Part shown: piece by piece, positions 1-6,360 of the stretch
How positions within the stretch are numbered: position 1 is the stretch's first letter
How the letters are laid out: each line of letters opens with the position of its first letter
Assembly (NCBI GenBank): GCA_946887105.1
Contig: CAMPKJ010000120.1
Span: 1-13,940, forward strand
DNA from: an uncultured Acidobacteriota bacterium
Lineage (GTDB): Bacteria; Acidobacteriota; Thermoanaerobaculia; Gp7-AA8
DNA length: 13,940 nt
Direction: 5' to 3'
Notes under the pieces: generated by a model
Seen by the model: the letters and a program-made list of their open reading frames with translations, nothing else
What the model was told of the DNA's origin: nothing
Database searches by the model: none
Translations under genes and position numbers: made by a program

Positions 1-1290
1 ACGCTCAAGAGCGCGCTGCTGAAGCGCGATCTGACGCTGGCGCCGGATGCATCGGTGGCGGCGTTGCGGCATGTGTCGTTCGTCGTCGACCGCGGGGAAG
101 CGTTCGGGATCATCGGACGTAATGGCTCCGGCAAGTCGACGCTGCTCAAGCTGATCTCGGGCATCCTCAAGCCGAGCTCGGGACGCGTGTCCGTCAACGG
201 GCGCGTGGCCGCGCTGATCGAGCTCGGCGCCGGCTTCCATCCGGAGATCACCGGCCGCGAGAACATCTACATCAACGGGATCATGCTCGGTCTCTCGCGG
301 CGCGAGATCGATCAGCGCTTCGACAAGATCGTGGAGTTCTCCGGCATCTCCGAATTCCTCGATCAGCCGGTGAAGACGTACTCGTCCGGCATGTACGTGC
401 GGCTCGGATTCGCGGTCGCGGTCCACGTCGATCCCGACGTGTTGCTGATCGACGAGGTGTTGTCCGTCGGCGATGAGGAGTTTTCGGCGCGCTGCATCGC
501 CAAGATCCAGGAGATGAAGTATCGCGGCGTGACGCTGCTCTTCGTCACGCACCAGCTCGACCAGGTGCGCAACCTCTGCGACCGCGCGCTGTGGCTCGAT
601 CATGGCCGGACCGAGGCCATCGGCGATCCGATGCGCGTCGTCGATGCCTACCTGCAGGAAGTGAGCGGCACGCCGCCCGCGCCTCCGCCGCCCGAGCCCG
701 AAACGGCCGCCGCCGAGCCGGAAGAAAAGGAAAAAAAAGAGACGGACGAAGAGCGCTGGGGCTCGGGCGAAGTGGTGCTCAAGCGCGTCGCGCTCACCGA
801 TCACCAGGGCCGCGAGCTGGTGGCCCTCGGCGCGGGCACGCCGGTCATCGTCGACCTCGACGTCGACGCGCGCGTGCCGCAGGAGGACTTCGTCTTCGGC
901 ATCGGCATCTATCACGCGAACGGTACGTGCGTGTACGGCACGAACACGGACATCGAAGGCTACGCGGCGCAGCGGATCGAGGGAAAGGCGCGCGTGCGGT
1001 TCGTGGTGCCGTCACTCGATCTCGTTGCAGGCACGTATCGGATCGACGCGGCGGTGCACACGCGCAACGGACGCGCTTTCGACTATCGGCGCAACGTGCT
1101 GCGCATCGTGGTCGGATCGCGCGTGCACGACATCGGCATGTACCGTCCGCAGCACGAGTGGAAATTCGACGGCGGGATCTCGTTCCGCTCGATCGACACG
1201 CTGCGCCAGAACGTCCCCGCTTCGATCGCCGAGGCGCTTCGTGAAGTGCAGGAAGAGGCTCCGCGGCCGAAGCCGCGACGCACGCGCTGA
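1..1290 (+). CDS. Wzt-like polysaccharide/O-antigen ABC export ATPase, 5' end missing
   Basis: This is the cytoplasmic ATPase of an ABC transporter that exports lipid-linked polysaccharide with a membrane permease of the Wzm type. The frame is open from base 1 with family-like sequence before the first GTG (55), so the true start is off-window. Numbering from the first codon, Walker A (GRNGSGKST) is at 39-47, the YSSGM signature, typical of Wzt/TagH ATPases, at 127-131, Walker B (VLLIDE) at 147-152 and the H-loop His at 184. A Pro/Glu/Lys-rich linker (about 222-252) joins the ATPase to a C-terminal beta-rich domain matching the Wzt_C carbohydrate-binding type. In known Wzt proteins this domain recognises the finished glycan. 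Wzm and the glycosyltransferases probably lie upstream, outside the window. The stop is TGA at 1288-1290. Family assignment is strong; the glycan is unknown. Confidence 0.92.
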   Translation, partial: TLKSALLKRDLTLAPDASVAALRHVSFVVDRGEAFGIIGRNGSGKSTLLKLISGILKPSSGRVSVNGRVAALIELGAGFHPEITGRENIYINGIMLGLSRREIDQRFDKIVEFSGISEFLDQPVKTYSSGMYVRLGFAVAVHVDPDVLLIDEVLSVGDEEFSARCIAKIQEMKYRGVTLLFVTHQLDQVRNLCDRALWLDHGRTEAIGDPMRVVDAYLQEVSGTPPAPPPPEPETAAAEPEEKEKKETDEERWGSGEVVLKRVALTDHQGRELVALGAGTPVIVDLDVDARVPQEDFVFGIGIYHANGTCVYGTNTDIEGYAAQRIEGKARVRFVVPSLDLVAGTYRIDAAVHTRNGRAFDYRRNVLRIVVGSRVHDIGMYRPQHEWKFDGGISFRSIDTLRQNVPASIAEALREVQEEAPRPKPRRTR

Positions 1291-1301
1291 AAACCGCGCG
1301 T

Positions 1302-1307
1302 TACAAT
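1302..1307 (+). promoter_or_regulatory. possible -10 element for the slipin gene
   Basis: TACAAT matches the sigma70 -10 consensus at five of six bases in the short gap between the Wzt-like gene and the slipin gene. No convincing -35 is visible 16-18 bp upstream, so this is a weak call. It would place a transcript start about 20 bases before the slipin start codon. Confidence 0.25.
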
Positions 1308-1332
1308 CGAATCGCGTCCGGAGGTGCTGCAC

Positions 1333-2088
1333 GTGACCGCTACAACCGTTGCCCTGATCGTCGTCGCTCTCTACATCCTCAGCTCCATCAAGATCCTTCC
1401 GGAGTACGAGCGCGGTGTGATCTTCCGGCTGGGACGATTGCTGCCGGAGGCGAAGGGGCCGGGCATTTTCCTGGTCTTTGCACCGATCGACCGGATGGTG
1501 CGCGTGTCGCTGCGGCAGGAGGCGTTCGAGGTGCCGCCGCAGGACATCATCACGCGCGACAACGTCACGCTGAAGGTGAACGCGGTCGTGTTCCTGCGCG
1601 TGGTCGAGCCTCGCAACGCGGTGGTACAGGTGCTCGACTACCGCTACCAGACCTCACAGTTTGCGCAGACCACGCTGCGCTCGGTCCTCGGCGAGGTGGA
1701 GCTCGACGATCTGCTCGCGCATCGCGACGCGCTCAACGCGCGCATCCAGACCATCCTCGACCAGCACACCGAGCCGTGGGGTGTGAAGGTCGCGAACGTC
1801 GAAGTGAAGCAGGTCGATCTGCCCGACTCGATGCTGCGCGCGATGGCCAAGCAGGCGGAAGCCGAACGCGAGAAGCGCGCGAAGCTGATCCACGCGGAGG
1901 GCGAGTTCGCGGCATCGCAGCGTCTCGCCGATGCCGCGAAAGTGCTGGCCACCGAGCCGACCACGATCCAGCTCCGCTATCTGCAGACCCTGACCGAGAT
2001 CGGCGTCGAGAAGAACACCACCATCGTCTTCCCGCTGCCGGTGGACATCCTCTCCGGCCTCGCGCATCTCGCCAAGCTGAAGGAGTGA
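1333..2088 (+). CDS. slipin / stomatin-like SPFH (band 7) membrane protein
   Basis: This is a bacterial slipin, a membrane-anchored scaffold that oligomerises in the inner membrane and is linked in other bacteria to membrane microdomains and stress. One N-terminal hydrophobic segment (about residues 4-20) is followed by the family motif region [13 protein letters not shown], the SPFH beta domain (to about 170), and an Ala/Glu-rich coiled-coil stretch (about 175-215). The 251-residue length is normal for slipins. The start is set at GTG 1333 because GGAGG at 1320-1324 lies 8 nt upstream; the GTG at 1324 overlaps that ribosome-binding site. No NfeD-type partner is adjacent. Instead a 187-residue unknown protein follows 5 nt after the stop, with AAGGAG at 2080-2085 as its binding site, so the two are probably co-translated. 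Confidence 0.93.
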   Translation: MTATTVALIVVALYILSSIKILPEYERGVIFRLGRLLPEAKGPGIFLVFAPIDRMVRVSLRQEAFEVPPQDIITRDNVTLKVNAVVFLRVVEPRNAVVQVLDYRYQTSQFAQTTLRSVLGEVELDDLLAHRDALNARIQTILDQHTEPWGVKVANVEVKQVDLPDSMLRAMAKQAEAEREKRAKLIHAEGEFAASQRLADAAKVLATEPTTIQLRYLQTLTEIGVEKNTTIVFPLPVDILSGLAHLAKLKE

Positions 2089-2093
2089 CGGAG

Positions 2094-2657
2094 ATGAGCG
2101 AGCTGGTGATGATGGAGGCCGCGCTCTTTCAGTTGCGCGCCGCGCTCGGGGACGATCCCGAGCTGCTGGCCATGCGCCTCAGCGCGGACGTGCTCGCGAA
2201 CGCGGTGGCGGCGGCAAAGGACAACGGCATCAACGCGGCGCGCGTGAACGACATCGAGTTCGCGCTCAACGATCTCGTGTCCGCCGTCGATGATGCGGGT
2301 GCGCCGGACGCGGTCTGTTCCGCGATCGCGCTGCTGCAGAACGACACCGCGGCGCTGCGGCGCGCGAACGCGCTTCCTCCCGAAACGATCCAGGCCATTC
2401 GCGATCTGCAGCTGCGCCTGCGCGCGCGCGGCAAGGCCATGGAGCGCAGCCAGTATCGTGTGGAAGGCACCGAGGCCGAGCCGCTGCCCCATCCGCGCGC
2501 GGAGCTCCGTGAGCTGGCCATTCCGCTCGCGCGTCAACTCGCGGCCGCGGGGTTCGTGACGCCGGTGCTCGATCAGCTCATCGCCGAGCCGGAGGAGTTC
2601 CGGTATCACTCCATCAATGAACTGGTGGATGAGCTGGACGTGATCGCCGGCGGGTAG
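2094..2657 (+). CDS. conserved-looking helical protein of unknown function, co-transcribed with slipin
   Basis: I do not recognise this family. The 187-residue product (start MSELVMMEAALFQLR) is predicted soluble and mostly alpha-helical, rich in Ala, Leu, Asp, Glu and Arg, with no signal peptide, membrane segment or metal motif. The centre (about 95-115) is a basic amphipathic helix, and the C-terminus ends in an acidic helix (NELVDELDVIAGG). The ATG at 2094 is chosen because AAGGAG at 2080-2085, inside the end of the slipin gene, gives 8-nt spacing. The frame stays open upstream through the slipin gene, but that extension is arginine-rich antiphase translation. The 5-nt gap to the slipin suggests a functional partner of the membrane scaffold; this is inferred from context only. 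Confidence 0.75.
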   Translation: MSELVMMEAALFQLRAALGDDPELLAMRLSADVLANAVAAAKDNGINAARVNDIEFALNDLVSAVDDAGAPDAVCSAIALLQNDTAALRRANALPPETIQAIRDLQLRLRARGKAMERSQYRVEGTEAEPLPHPRAELRELAIPLARQLAAAGFVTPVLDQLIAEPEEFRYHSINELVDELDVIAGG

Positions 2658-2662
2658 GGCGG

Positions 2663-2692
2663 TTGACGCGTGTATAGACGTGGGTCTATACT
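2663..2692 (+). promoter_or_regulatory. vapBC promoter (sigma70-like)
   Basis: TTGACG at 2663-2668 and TATACT at 2687-2692 are each one base from the sigma70 consensus and are separated by 18 bp. The start site would fall around 2699-2701, just before the vapB ATG at 2702. No Shine-Dalgarno sequence precedes that ATG, so the mRNA looks leaderless or nearly so. Confidence 0.72.
2672..2691 (+). promoter_or_regulatory. palindromic operator for VapBC autorepression
   Basis: GTATAGAC at 2672-2679 and GTCTATAC at 2684-2691 form a perfect 8-bp inverted repeat with a 4-nt spacer. It occupies the spacer and most of the -10 element of the vapBC promoter. VapB antitoxins with AbrB-type domains are known to bind such palindromes, with VapC as co-repressor, so occupancy would block RNA polymerase. 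Confidence 0.75.
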
Positions 2693-2701
2693 TCTGCGGC
2701 G

Positions 2702-2941
2702 ATGGCGCAACGAGCAAAGATCTTCACGAACGGTGGCAGCCAGGCCGTTCGTCTCCCCAAATCATGCCGGTTTCCCGACGATCAGCGTGAAGTGCTGGTA
2801 CGTCGCGTTGGGCGCCGTGTAATCCTCGAACCGGCTGACGAGTGGAGCAGCGAATTCGTGAGTACGCTCGGTGGATGGAGCGGTGATCTCGAACGTCCTC
2901 ACGCAAAGCCGATCTCGAAGAAAAAGGATCCTTTCGAGTGA
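2702..2941 (+). CDS. vapB: VapB-type antitoxin (AbrB/MazE-like DNA-binding domain)
   Basis: This 79-residue antitoxin of a type II toxin-antitoxin module should bind and neutralise the adjacent VapC nuclease and repress its own operon. The N-terminal half (about 1-50) has the pattern of the swapped-hairpin AbrB/SpoVT fold, with AKIFTNGGSQAVRLPK, then the VLVRRVGRRVILEP strand pair. The C-terminal tail (about 52-79: Trp, Phe, Arg and the final KKKDPFE) is the type of segment that threads into the VapC active-site groove. The start is ATG 2702, and no ribosome-binding site is visible before it. The gene overlaps vapC by 4 bases, so translation is probably coupled. The local sequence looks less GC-rich than its neighbours, in keeping with a mobile module. 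Confidence 0.9.
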   Translation: MAQRAKIFTNGGSQAVRLPKSCRFPDDQREVLVRRVGRRVILEPADEWSSEFVSTLGGWSGDLERPHAKPISKKKDPFE

Positions 2942-3336
2942 GGCCGACTTTCATGCTCGACACCGACAGCGTGAGCTTCGCGCTGCGCGGTCAGGGGAAA
3001 GTGGCTGCGCGCGTTCTCGAGCACCGGCCGTCGGAAATCTGCATCAGTGCCATAACCCTGGCAGAATTGCGGTACGGCGCTGCGCGGCGAAAATCCGCCA
3101 AGCTTTACGACCTTATCGATGCATTCACGGCGAGCATCGCGGTCATGCCCTTTGACGAGGGATGCGCCGCTCATTTTGGTGTCGTCGCCAGCGAGTTGGC
3201 TGAGCGCGGCTCACCCATCGGTGAGTATGACGCCCTGATCGCTGCGCACGCTGTTGCTCTGGAACTGACGCTCGTCACCAACAACGTCAAACATTTCTCG
3301 CGCGTCGCCGGGTTGCACGTCGAGAATTGGCGGTAG
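2938..3336 (+). CDS. vapC: VapC-family PIN-domain ribonuclease toxin
   Basis: This is a 132-residue Mg2+-dependent endoribonuclease of the PIN fold; VapC toxins usually cleave tRNA or rRNA. The expected acidic centre is present: Asp8 in MLDTDS, Glu43 in TLAELRYG, Asp98 in IGEYDALIAAHA, and the Asn115/Asn116 pair in LVTNNVKHF. The protein is full length for the family and appears intact. The start is GTG 2938, overlapping the vapB stop by 4 nt (GTGA), with AAGGA at 2924-2928 spaced 9 nt away; an internal ATG at 2953 is less well placed. The gene ends 15 nt before the converging amidohydrolase gene. The RNA target cannot be read from sequence. Confidence 0.93.
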   Translation: MRPTFMLDTDSVSFALRGQGKVAARVLEHRPSEICISAITLAELRYGAARRKSAKLYDLIDAFTASIAVMPFDEGCAAHFGVVASELAERGSPIGEYDALIAAHAVALELTLVTNNVKHFSRVAGLHVENWR

Positions 3337-3351
3337 CGGGTAGCGCGATCG

Positions 3352-4878
3352 TCAGGCCTGGAACACGATCTCCCCGTCGAAGATCGTCATCTCCACCTGC
3401 ACGTCCGCGATGCGCTCCGGCGCGATGGTGAAAAGGTCCTCCGACAGCACGGCCACGTCCGCGAGCATGCCCGGCGCGATGCGGCCGATCTCGTGCTCGG
3501 CGAACATGGCGTAGGCGTTGTGGATGGTGTAGCAGCGCAGCGCTTCTTCGACGGTGATGTTCTGCTCGGGAATCCAACGGCGCGTCACCGCGGCGGCAAT
3601 GCCGAGGAGCGGGTTGAGCGGGGCGACGGTCCAGTCGGAGCCGAACGTCACCATGGCGCCGGCGTCGATCAGCGAACGAAAGGCATACGCCGACTTGGCG
3701 CGCTCGCTGCCGATCCTCGTCTCCGCCCAGCGTCCGTCGTCGATCGCGTGGTACGGCTGCATCGATGCAATGACGCCGCTGCGGGCAAAGCGCTCGATCA
3801 GCGAGGGATCGAGATGCTGTGCGTGCTCGATGCGGAAACGGCGCGCGCGTGTGCCGGAGTGCGATTCGAAGATCGACAACACATCCGCGTTGGCGCGATC
3901 GCCGATGGCGTGAATGGCGATCTGCAGTTCGTGGGCATCGGCATCCTCGACCCACTTCGCCATCGAGCCGTCCGCCATCTCGCGCATTACCAGGCCGCAG
4001 TGATCTTCGTCGCTGAATGGCTCGCGCATCGCCGCGGTCGCCGATCCGAGCGACCCGTCCGCGAATCCCTTCAGCCCGCCGACGCGCAGGCGCTCGCTGC
4101 CGAAACTCTTCTCGATGCCCGCGTTCTGCAGGCGCTCGTAGCTGCCGATGGGCATGAACAGCGAGACGCGCGCGGTGAGCTCGCCCGCCCGCGCGAGCCG
4201 CTGGTACGCGCGAAAGTCGTCGAACGCCTCGGCGCTCATGCCCATGTCGCAGAACGACGTCACGCCGAATCGCGCCGCCTCGCGCAAGGCAGCTCGCGCC
4301 GCGGCGATGCGTTCCTCGATCGACGGCGGCGGGACGATCGCGGCGACGAGCGCCATGGCCGCGTCTTTGAGCAAGCCGGTGGGCTCGCCGCCGGCGTCGC
4401 GCACGATCGTTCCTCCCGCGGGATCGGGAGTGTCGCGCGTGATCCCGGCCAGCCGCAGCGCGCGCGTGTTCGCGAGCGCCATGTGCATGTCCTGCCGGTG
4501 CAGGAACGCGGGCTGCGCGCGCGTGGCGGCGTCGATCATCTGCCGCGACGGCAACGCATTCGGGGTCCAGCGTTGTTCATCCCAGCCGCCGCCGAGAATC
4601 CATCCGTCGCATGCATGCGCGGCGATGCGCGCCACGAATTCATCCGCCGATGCGGCGTCGCGCAACTGTACGCGCGACAGCTGCAAGCCGCCGGTGATGA
4701 AGTGCACGTGATTGTCGATGAAGCCCGGTACGGCGAGGCGGCCGCGCAGATCGATCACGCGCGCGCCGGGAGGAATGGGTGCATCGACGGCAGCGATGCG
4801 GTTGCCTTCGATGAGGACGCTGGCGGCGAATCTGTCGCCGGTCCAGATCGGCCCGTTCGTCAGCGCAAGCGTGGCTAT
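3352..4878 (-). CDS. YtcJ-like amidohydrolase, predicted AUA start
   Basis: This is a metal-dependent hydrolase of the amidohydrolase-3/YtcJ family; the substrate is unknown. Numbered from codon 4878-4876, His57 and His59 (FIDNHVHF) form the first metal motif. Lys270 (GLKGFADGS) is a candidate carboxylated Lys, and His323 (IAIHAIGDRAN), His352 (RIEHAQ) and Asp415 (FGSDWTVAPLNP) complete the site. The first conventional start, GTG 4758, would remove the family's normal N-terminal strand region (LALTNGPIWTGD to about residue 40). The frame carries this region up to the bacterioferritin stop and has no ATG, GTG or TTG before the in-frame stop near 4972. ATA at 4878-4876 lies 6 nt after AAGGA and overlaps the upstream TAG as ATAG. 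The 508-residue length fits the family. The start is inferred; the product family is secure. Confidence 0.88.
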   Translation of the reverse strand: MATLALTNGPIWTGDRFAASVLIEGNRIAAVDAPIPPGARVIDLRGRLAVPGFIDNHVHFITGGLQLSRVQLRDAASADEFVARIAAHACDGWILGGGWDEQRWTPNALPSRQMIDAATRAQPAFLHRQDMHMALANTRALRLAGITRDTPDPAGGTIVRDAGGEPTGLLKDAAMALVAAIVPPPSIEERIAAARAALREAARFGVTSFCDMGMSAEAFDDFRAYQRLARAGELTARVSLFMPIGSYERLQNAGIEKSFGSERLRVGGLKGFADGSLGSATAAMREPFSDEDHCGLVMREMADGSMAKWVEDADAHELQIAIHAIGDRANADVLSIFESHSGTRARRFRIEHAQHLDPSLIERFARSGVIASMQPYHAIDDGRWAETRIGSERAKSAYAFRSLIDAGAMVTFGSDWTVAPLNPLLGIAAAVTRRWIPEQNITVEEALRCYTIHNAYAMFAEHEIGRIAPGMLADVAVLSEDLFTIAPERIADVQVEMTIFDGEIVFQA

Positions 4879-5351
4879 TCGTCTTCCTTGATTTGCTGGG
4901 CGAGATAGTTCTGGATGCCCACCTGCTGGATGAGCGTCATCTGCGCTTCGATCCAGTCCACGTGCTCTTCCTCATCCTCGAGGATCTCTTCGAGCAGATG
5001 GCGGCTGTTGTTGTCGCCCTTCTCGCGGCACAGCTCGATGCCTTCATTCAGCCGAGGCAGCGCTTCCAGCTCCAGCGCGTAGTCGGATTTCAGGATCTCC
5101 TCGACGTCTTCGCCGATGGTGATCTTGCCGAGGCGCTGCACGTTGGGGATGCCTTCGAGGAACAGGACGCGCTCGATGAGCTCCTCGGCGTGTTTCATCT
5201 CGCCGATGGAGTGCTTGCGGACCACCTTGTGGAGTCGCTCGTATCCCCAGTTCTCGCACATCTCGCCGTGCACGAAATACTGGTTGATGGCCGTGAGCTC
5301 GGCCGTCAGCACGTCATTGAGAACCTCGATGATTTTCGCGTCGCCCTTCAT
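4875..5351 (-). CDS. bfr: bacterioferritin (haem-binding iron-storage protein)
   Basis: Bacterioferritin forms a 24-subunit cytoplasmic shell that oxidises Fe2+ at a di-iron centre and stores it as mineral. The 158-residue product has the whole ferroxidase set at canonical positions: Glu18, Glu51, His54, Glu94, Glu127 and His130. It also has Met52, the residue that ligates haem b between subunits, so it is a true Bfr and not a plain ferritin. The start is ATG 5351; no purine-rich ribosome-binding site is seen upstream. It sits 13 nt downstream of the bfd-like ferredoxin gene, the usual partner for iron release, and overlaps the amidohydrolase gene downstream. Regulation by iron is suggested by the Fur-like palindrome upstream of bfd. 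Confidence 0.96.
   Translation of the reverse strand: MKGDAKIIEVLNDVLTAELTAINQYFVHGEMCENWGYERLHKVVRKHSIGEMKHAEELIERVLFLEGIPNVQRLGKITIGEDVEEILKSDYALELEALPRLNEGIELCREKGDNNSRHLLEEILEDEEEHVDWIEAQMTLIQQVGIQNYLAQQIKEDE
4885..4889 (-). promoter_or_regulatory. ribosome-binding site supporting an AUA start
   Basis: AAGGA on the minus strand lies inside the last codons of the bacterioferritin gene and ends 6 nt before ATA 4878-4876. No other start codon lies within the normal spacing window, so this site is the main support for noncanonical initiation of the amidohydrolase. Confidence 0.5.
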
Positions 5352-5364
5352 GGGGCGGAGGTTA

Positions 5365-5604
5365 TCACGCGTGCGCGTTGGTGGTTGCGGTTCCGGCGGG
5401 GAGGCAGGCGGGGCACGGAACGGCTGCGGCTGGTGGCGCGGCGGCCGCCGCGGCTTGCGCGAGCATGCTGCGCAGGCTGTTGTGGCAGGAGCCGCATTGA
5501 TCGCCGATGCCGCAGCGCTGCAGATCGCGAACGGTGGTGGCGCCGTTGTCGATGGCTCTGTTGATGTCCCGATCGGATTTGCCGCGGCAGATGCAGATGA
5601 TCAC
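5365..5604 (-). CDS. bfd: bacterioferritin-associated [2Fe-2S] ferredoxin (Bfd-like)
   Basis: This small iron-sulfur protein should deliver electrons to bacterioferritin to reduce and release stored iron. The N-terminal BFD-like domain (about 1-48, MIICICRGKSD) carries Cys4, Cys6, Cys37 and Cys40, matching the C-x-C...C-x2-C cluster pattern of Bfd. Cys31 is extra. After the domain comes an Ala/Pro-rich tail (about 50-79) with a further Cys-Pro-Ala-Cys pair, which classical Bfd of about 64 residues lacks. The start is GTG 5604, with AAGGA-type sequence about 11 nt upstream. It is the first gene of the leftward bfd-bfr cluster. Confidence 0.9.
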   Translation of the reverse strand: MIICICRGKSDRDINRAIDNGATTVRDLQRCGIGDQCGSCHNSLRSMLAQAAAAAAPPAAAVPCPACLPAGTATTNAHA

Positions 5605-5640
5605 TGGTCCGGTATTCCTTGCGTCAGACTGGCTTGCACT

Positions 5641-5655
5641 TGAGACTCAGTCTCA
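5641..5655. promoter_or_regulatory. Fur-box-like 7-1-7 palindrome
   Basis: TGAGACT, a central C and AGTCTCA form a perfect 7-1-7 palindrome in the 119-bp gap between bfd (leftward) and the L,D-transpeptidase gene (rightward). The 7-1-7 architecture and the conserved outer TGA/TCA match Fur operators; it differs from the common form TGAGAATCATTCTCA at two symmetric positions. The position, 36 bp upstream of the bfd start, fits iron-responsive control of bfd-bfr. Another regulator with the same symmetry cannot be excluded. Confidence 0.6.
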
Positions 5656-5723
5656 GGCAGTAATCATCCTATGCTGACTCCGATTCGTCAAGTGTGGAAT
5701 CTCGATTGCAATGATTTCGGAGC

Positions 5724-6260
5724 GTGAAACGGCTTATTTTTCTGACATTTACGTGTCTGCTCTGGAGTCTGCCTTCGTTCGCCGACCTCCGCCTGCAGAT
5801 CGACCTCTCCGAGCGCGAGCTGGCCGTCGTCGAGAACGGCGAGATCATCGAGCGCTTCCCCATCGCCATCGGAAAAGACAGCTATCCGACTCCCGAGGGA
5901 TCGTTCAAGATCCGCAAAGTGATCTGGAATCCGTCGTGGGTTCCGCCCGATTCGAAGTGGGCGCGCGGCAAATCGTCGAAGCCGCCTGGCCATCCCGAAA
6001 ATCCGATGAAGCTCGTGAAGATGTTCTTCAAGGAGCCGGACTACTACATCCACGGCACCGGCGATGACGATTCGCTCGGCCAGGCCGAGTCGCACGGCTG
6101 TATCCGCATGAGCAAGGAAGACGTCACGCGCGTCGCGCAGCTGGTGATGGCGCACGGCGGCAAGCCGATGCCGGAGCCGTGGTATCGCCGCATTTTCCGG
6201 CGAAAGATCACCAGGGTCGTGTATCTGACGGAGCCGATTCCGGTCGAGATCTACGGGTGA
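5724..6260 (+). CDS. secreted L,D-transpeptidase (YkuD domain)
   Basis: This is a periplasmic enzyme of the YkuD (ErfK/YbiS) family, which uses a catalytic Cys to make 3-3 peptidoglycan cross-links or to attach proteins to peptidoglycan. Residues 1-20 are a Sec signal peptide ending SFA before DLR. The YkuD fold covers about 22-175, with His110-Gly111 (YYIHGTGDD) and the catalytic motif SHGCIRM, in which His124, Cys126 and Arg128 are the key residues. No LysM or other binding domain is present, so this is a minimal 178-residue form. The start is GTG 5724, because an in-frame TGA lies 12 nt upstream. GGAG at 5719-5722 is only 1 nt away, an unusually short spacing. The gene is divergent from bfd and converges with the kinase gene. 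Confidence 0.92.
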   Translation: MKRLIFLTFTCLLWSLPSFADLRLQIDLSERELAVVENGEIIERFPIAIGKDSYPTPEGSFKIRKVIWNPSWVPPDSKWARGKSSKPPGHPENPMKLVKMFFKEPDYYIHGTGDDDSLGQAESHGCIRMSKEDVTRVAQLVMAHGGKPMPEPWYRRIFRRKITRVVYLTEPIPVEIYG

Positions 6261-6270
6261 TGTGACGAGT

Positions 6271-6357
6271 ACCTCGGAGTGCCTCGGTGCCTCGGGTTCC
6301 TCGGAGTGGGCTCTGCCGCCGAGGAACTCCGAGGAACTCCGAGGAACCGAGGCACCG
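6271..6357. repeat. palindromic CCTCGG/CCGAGG array; probable bidirectional terminator
   Basis: Four CCTCGG words (starting 6272, 6282, 6290 and 6299) are followed by four CCGAGG words (6319, 6329, 6339 and 6347). The arms 6285-6307 and 6336-6357 pair over 22 bp with one bulged G, leaving a 28-nt loop that contains further pairing words. The right side is three tandem copies of a 10-mer, CCGAGGAACY. The element fills the gap between two convergent genes, where a strong hairpin would stop transcripts from both sides. No T-tract follows either arm, so classical intrinsic termination is not assured. It could also be a dispersed intergenic repeat family. Confidence 0.75.
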
Positions 6358-6360
6358 CAA

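Noticed and set aside
731..738. A run of eight A in a GC-rich gene, located in the linker between the Wzt ATPase and its C-terminal domain, as a possible phase-variation or slippage site.
   Set aside because: Both shifted frames stay open for hundreds of bases, so slippage would not cleanly release the ATPase domain. The run is simply Glu-Lys-Lys codons in a charged linker.
1776..2093. Upstream extension of the 187-residue unknown gene back into the slipin gene.
   Set aside because: The added translation is Arg/Gly-rich antiphase sequence, and ATG 2094 has a good ribosome-binding site.
3493..4908. A 471-codon open frame on the plus strand opposite the amidohydrolase.
   Set aside because: Its product is Arg/Ala/Gly-rich with no family features, while the minus strand encodes a complete amidohydrolase with all metal ligands. 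Long antisense frames are expected at this GC content.
6271..6357. CCTCGG/CCGAGG array considered as a CRISPR-like or attachment-site structure.
   Set aside because: The words are only 6 bp with 2-4 bp gaps and opposite orientations in the two halves; no spacers, cas genes, integrase or tRNA are nearby.
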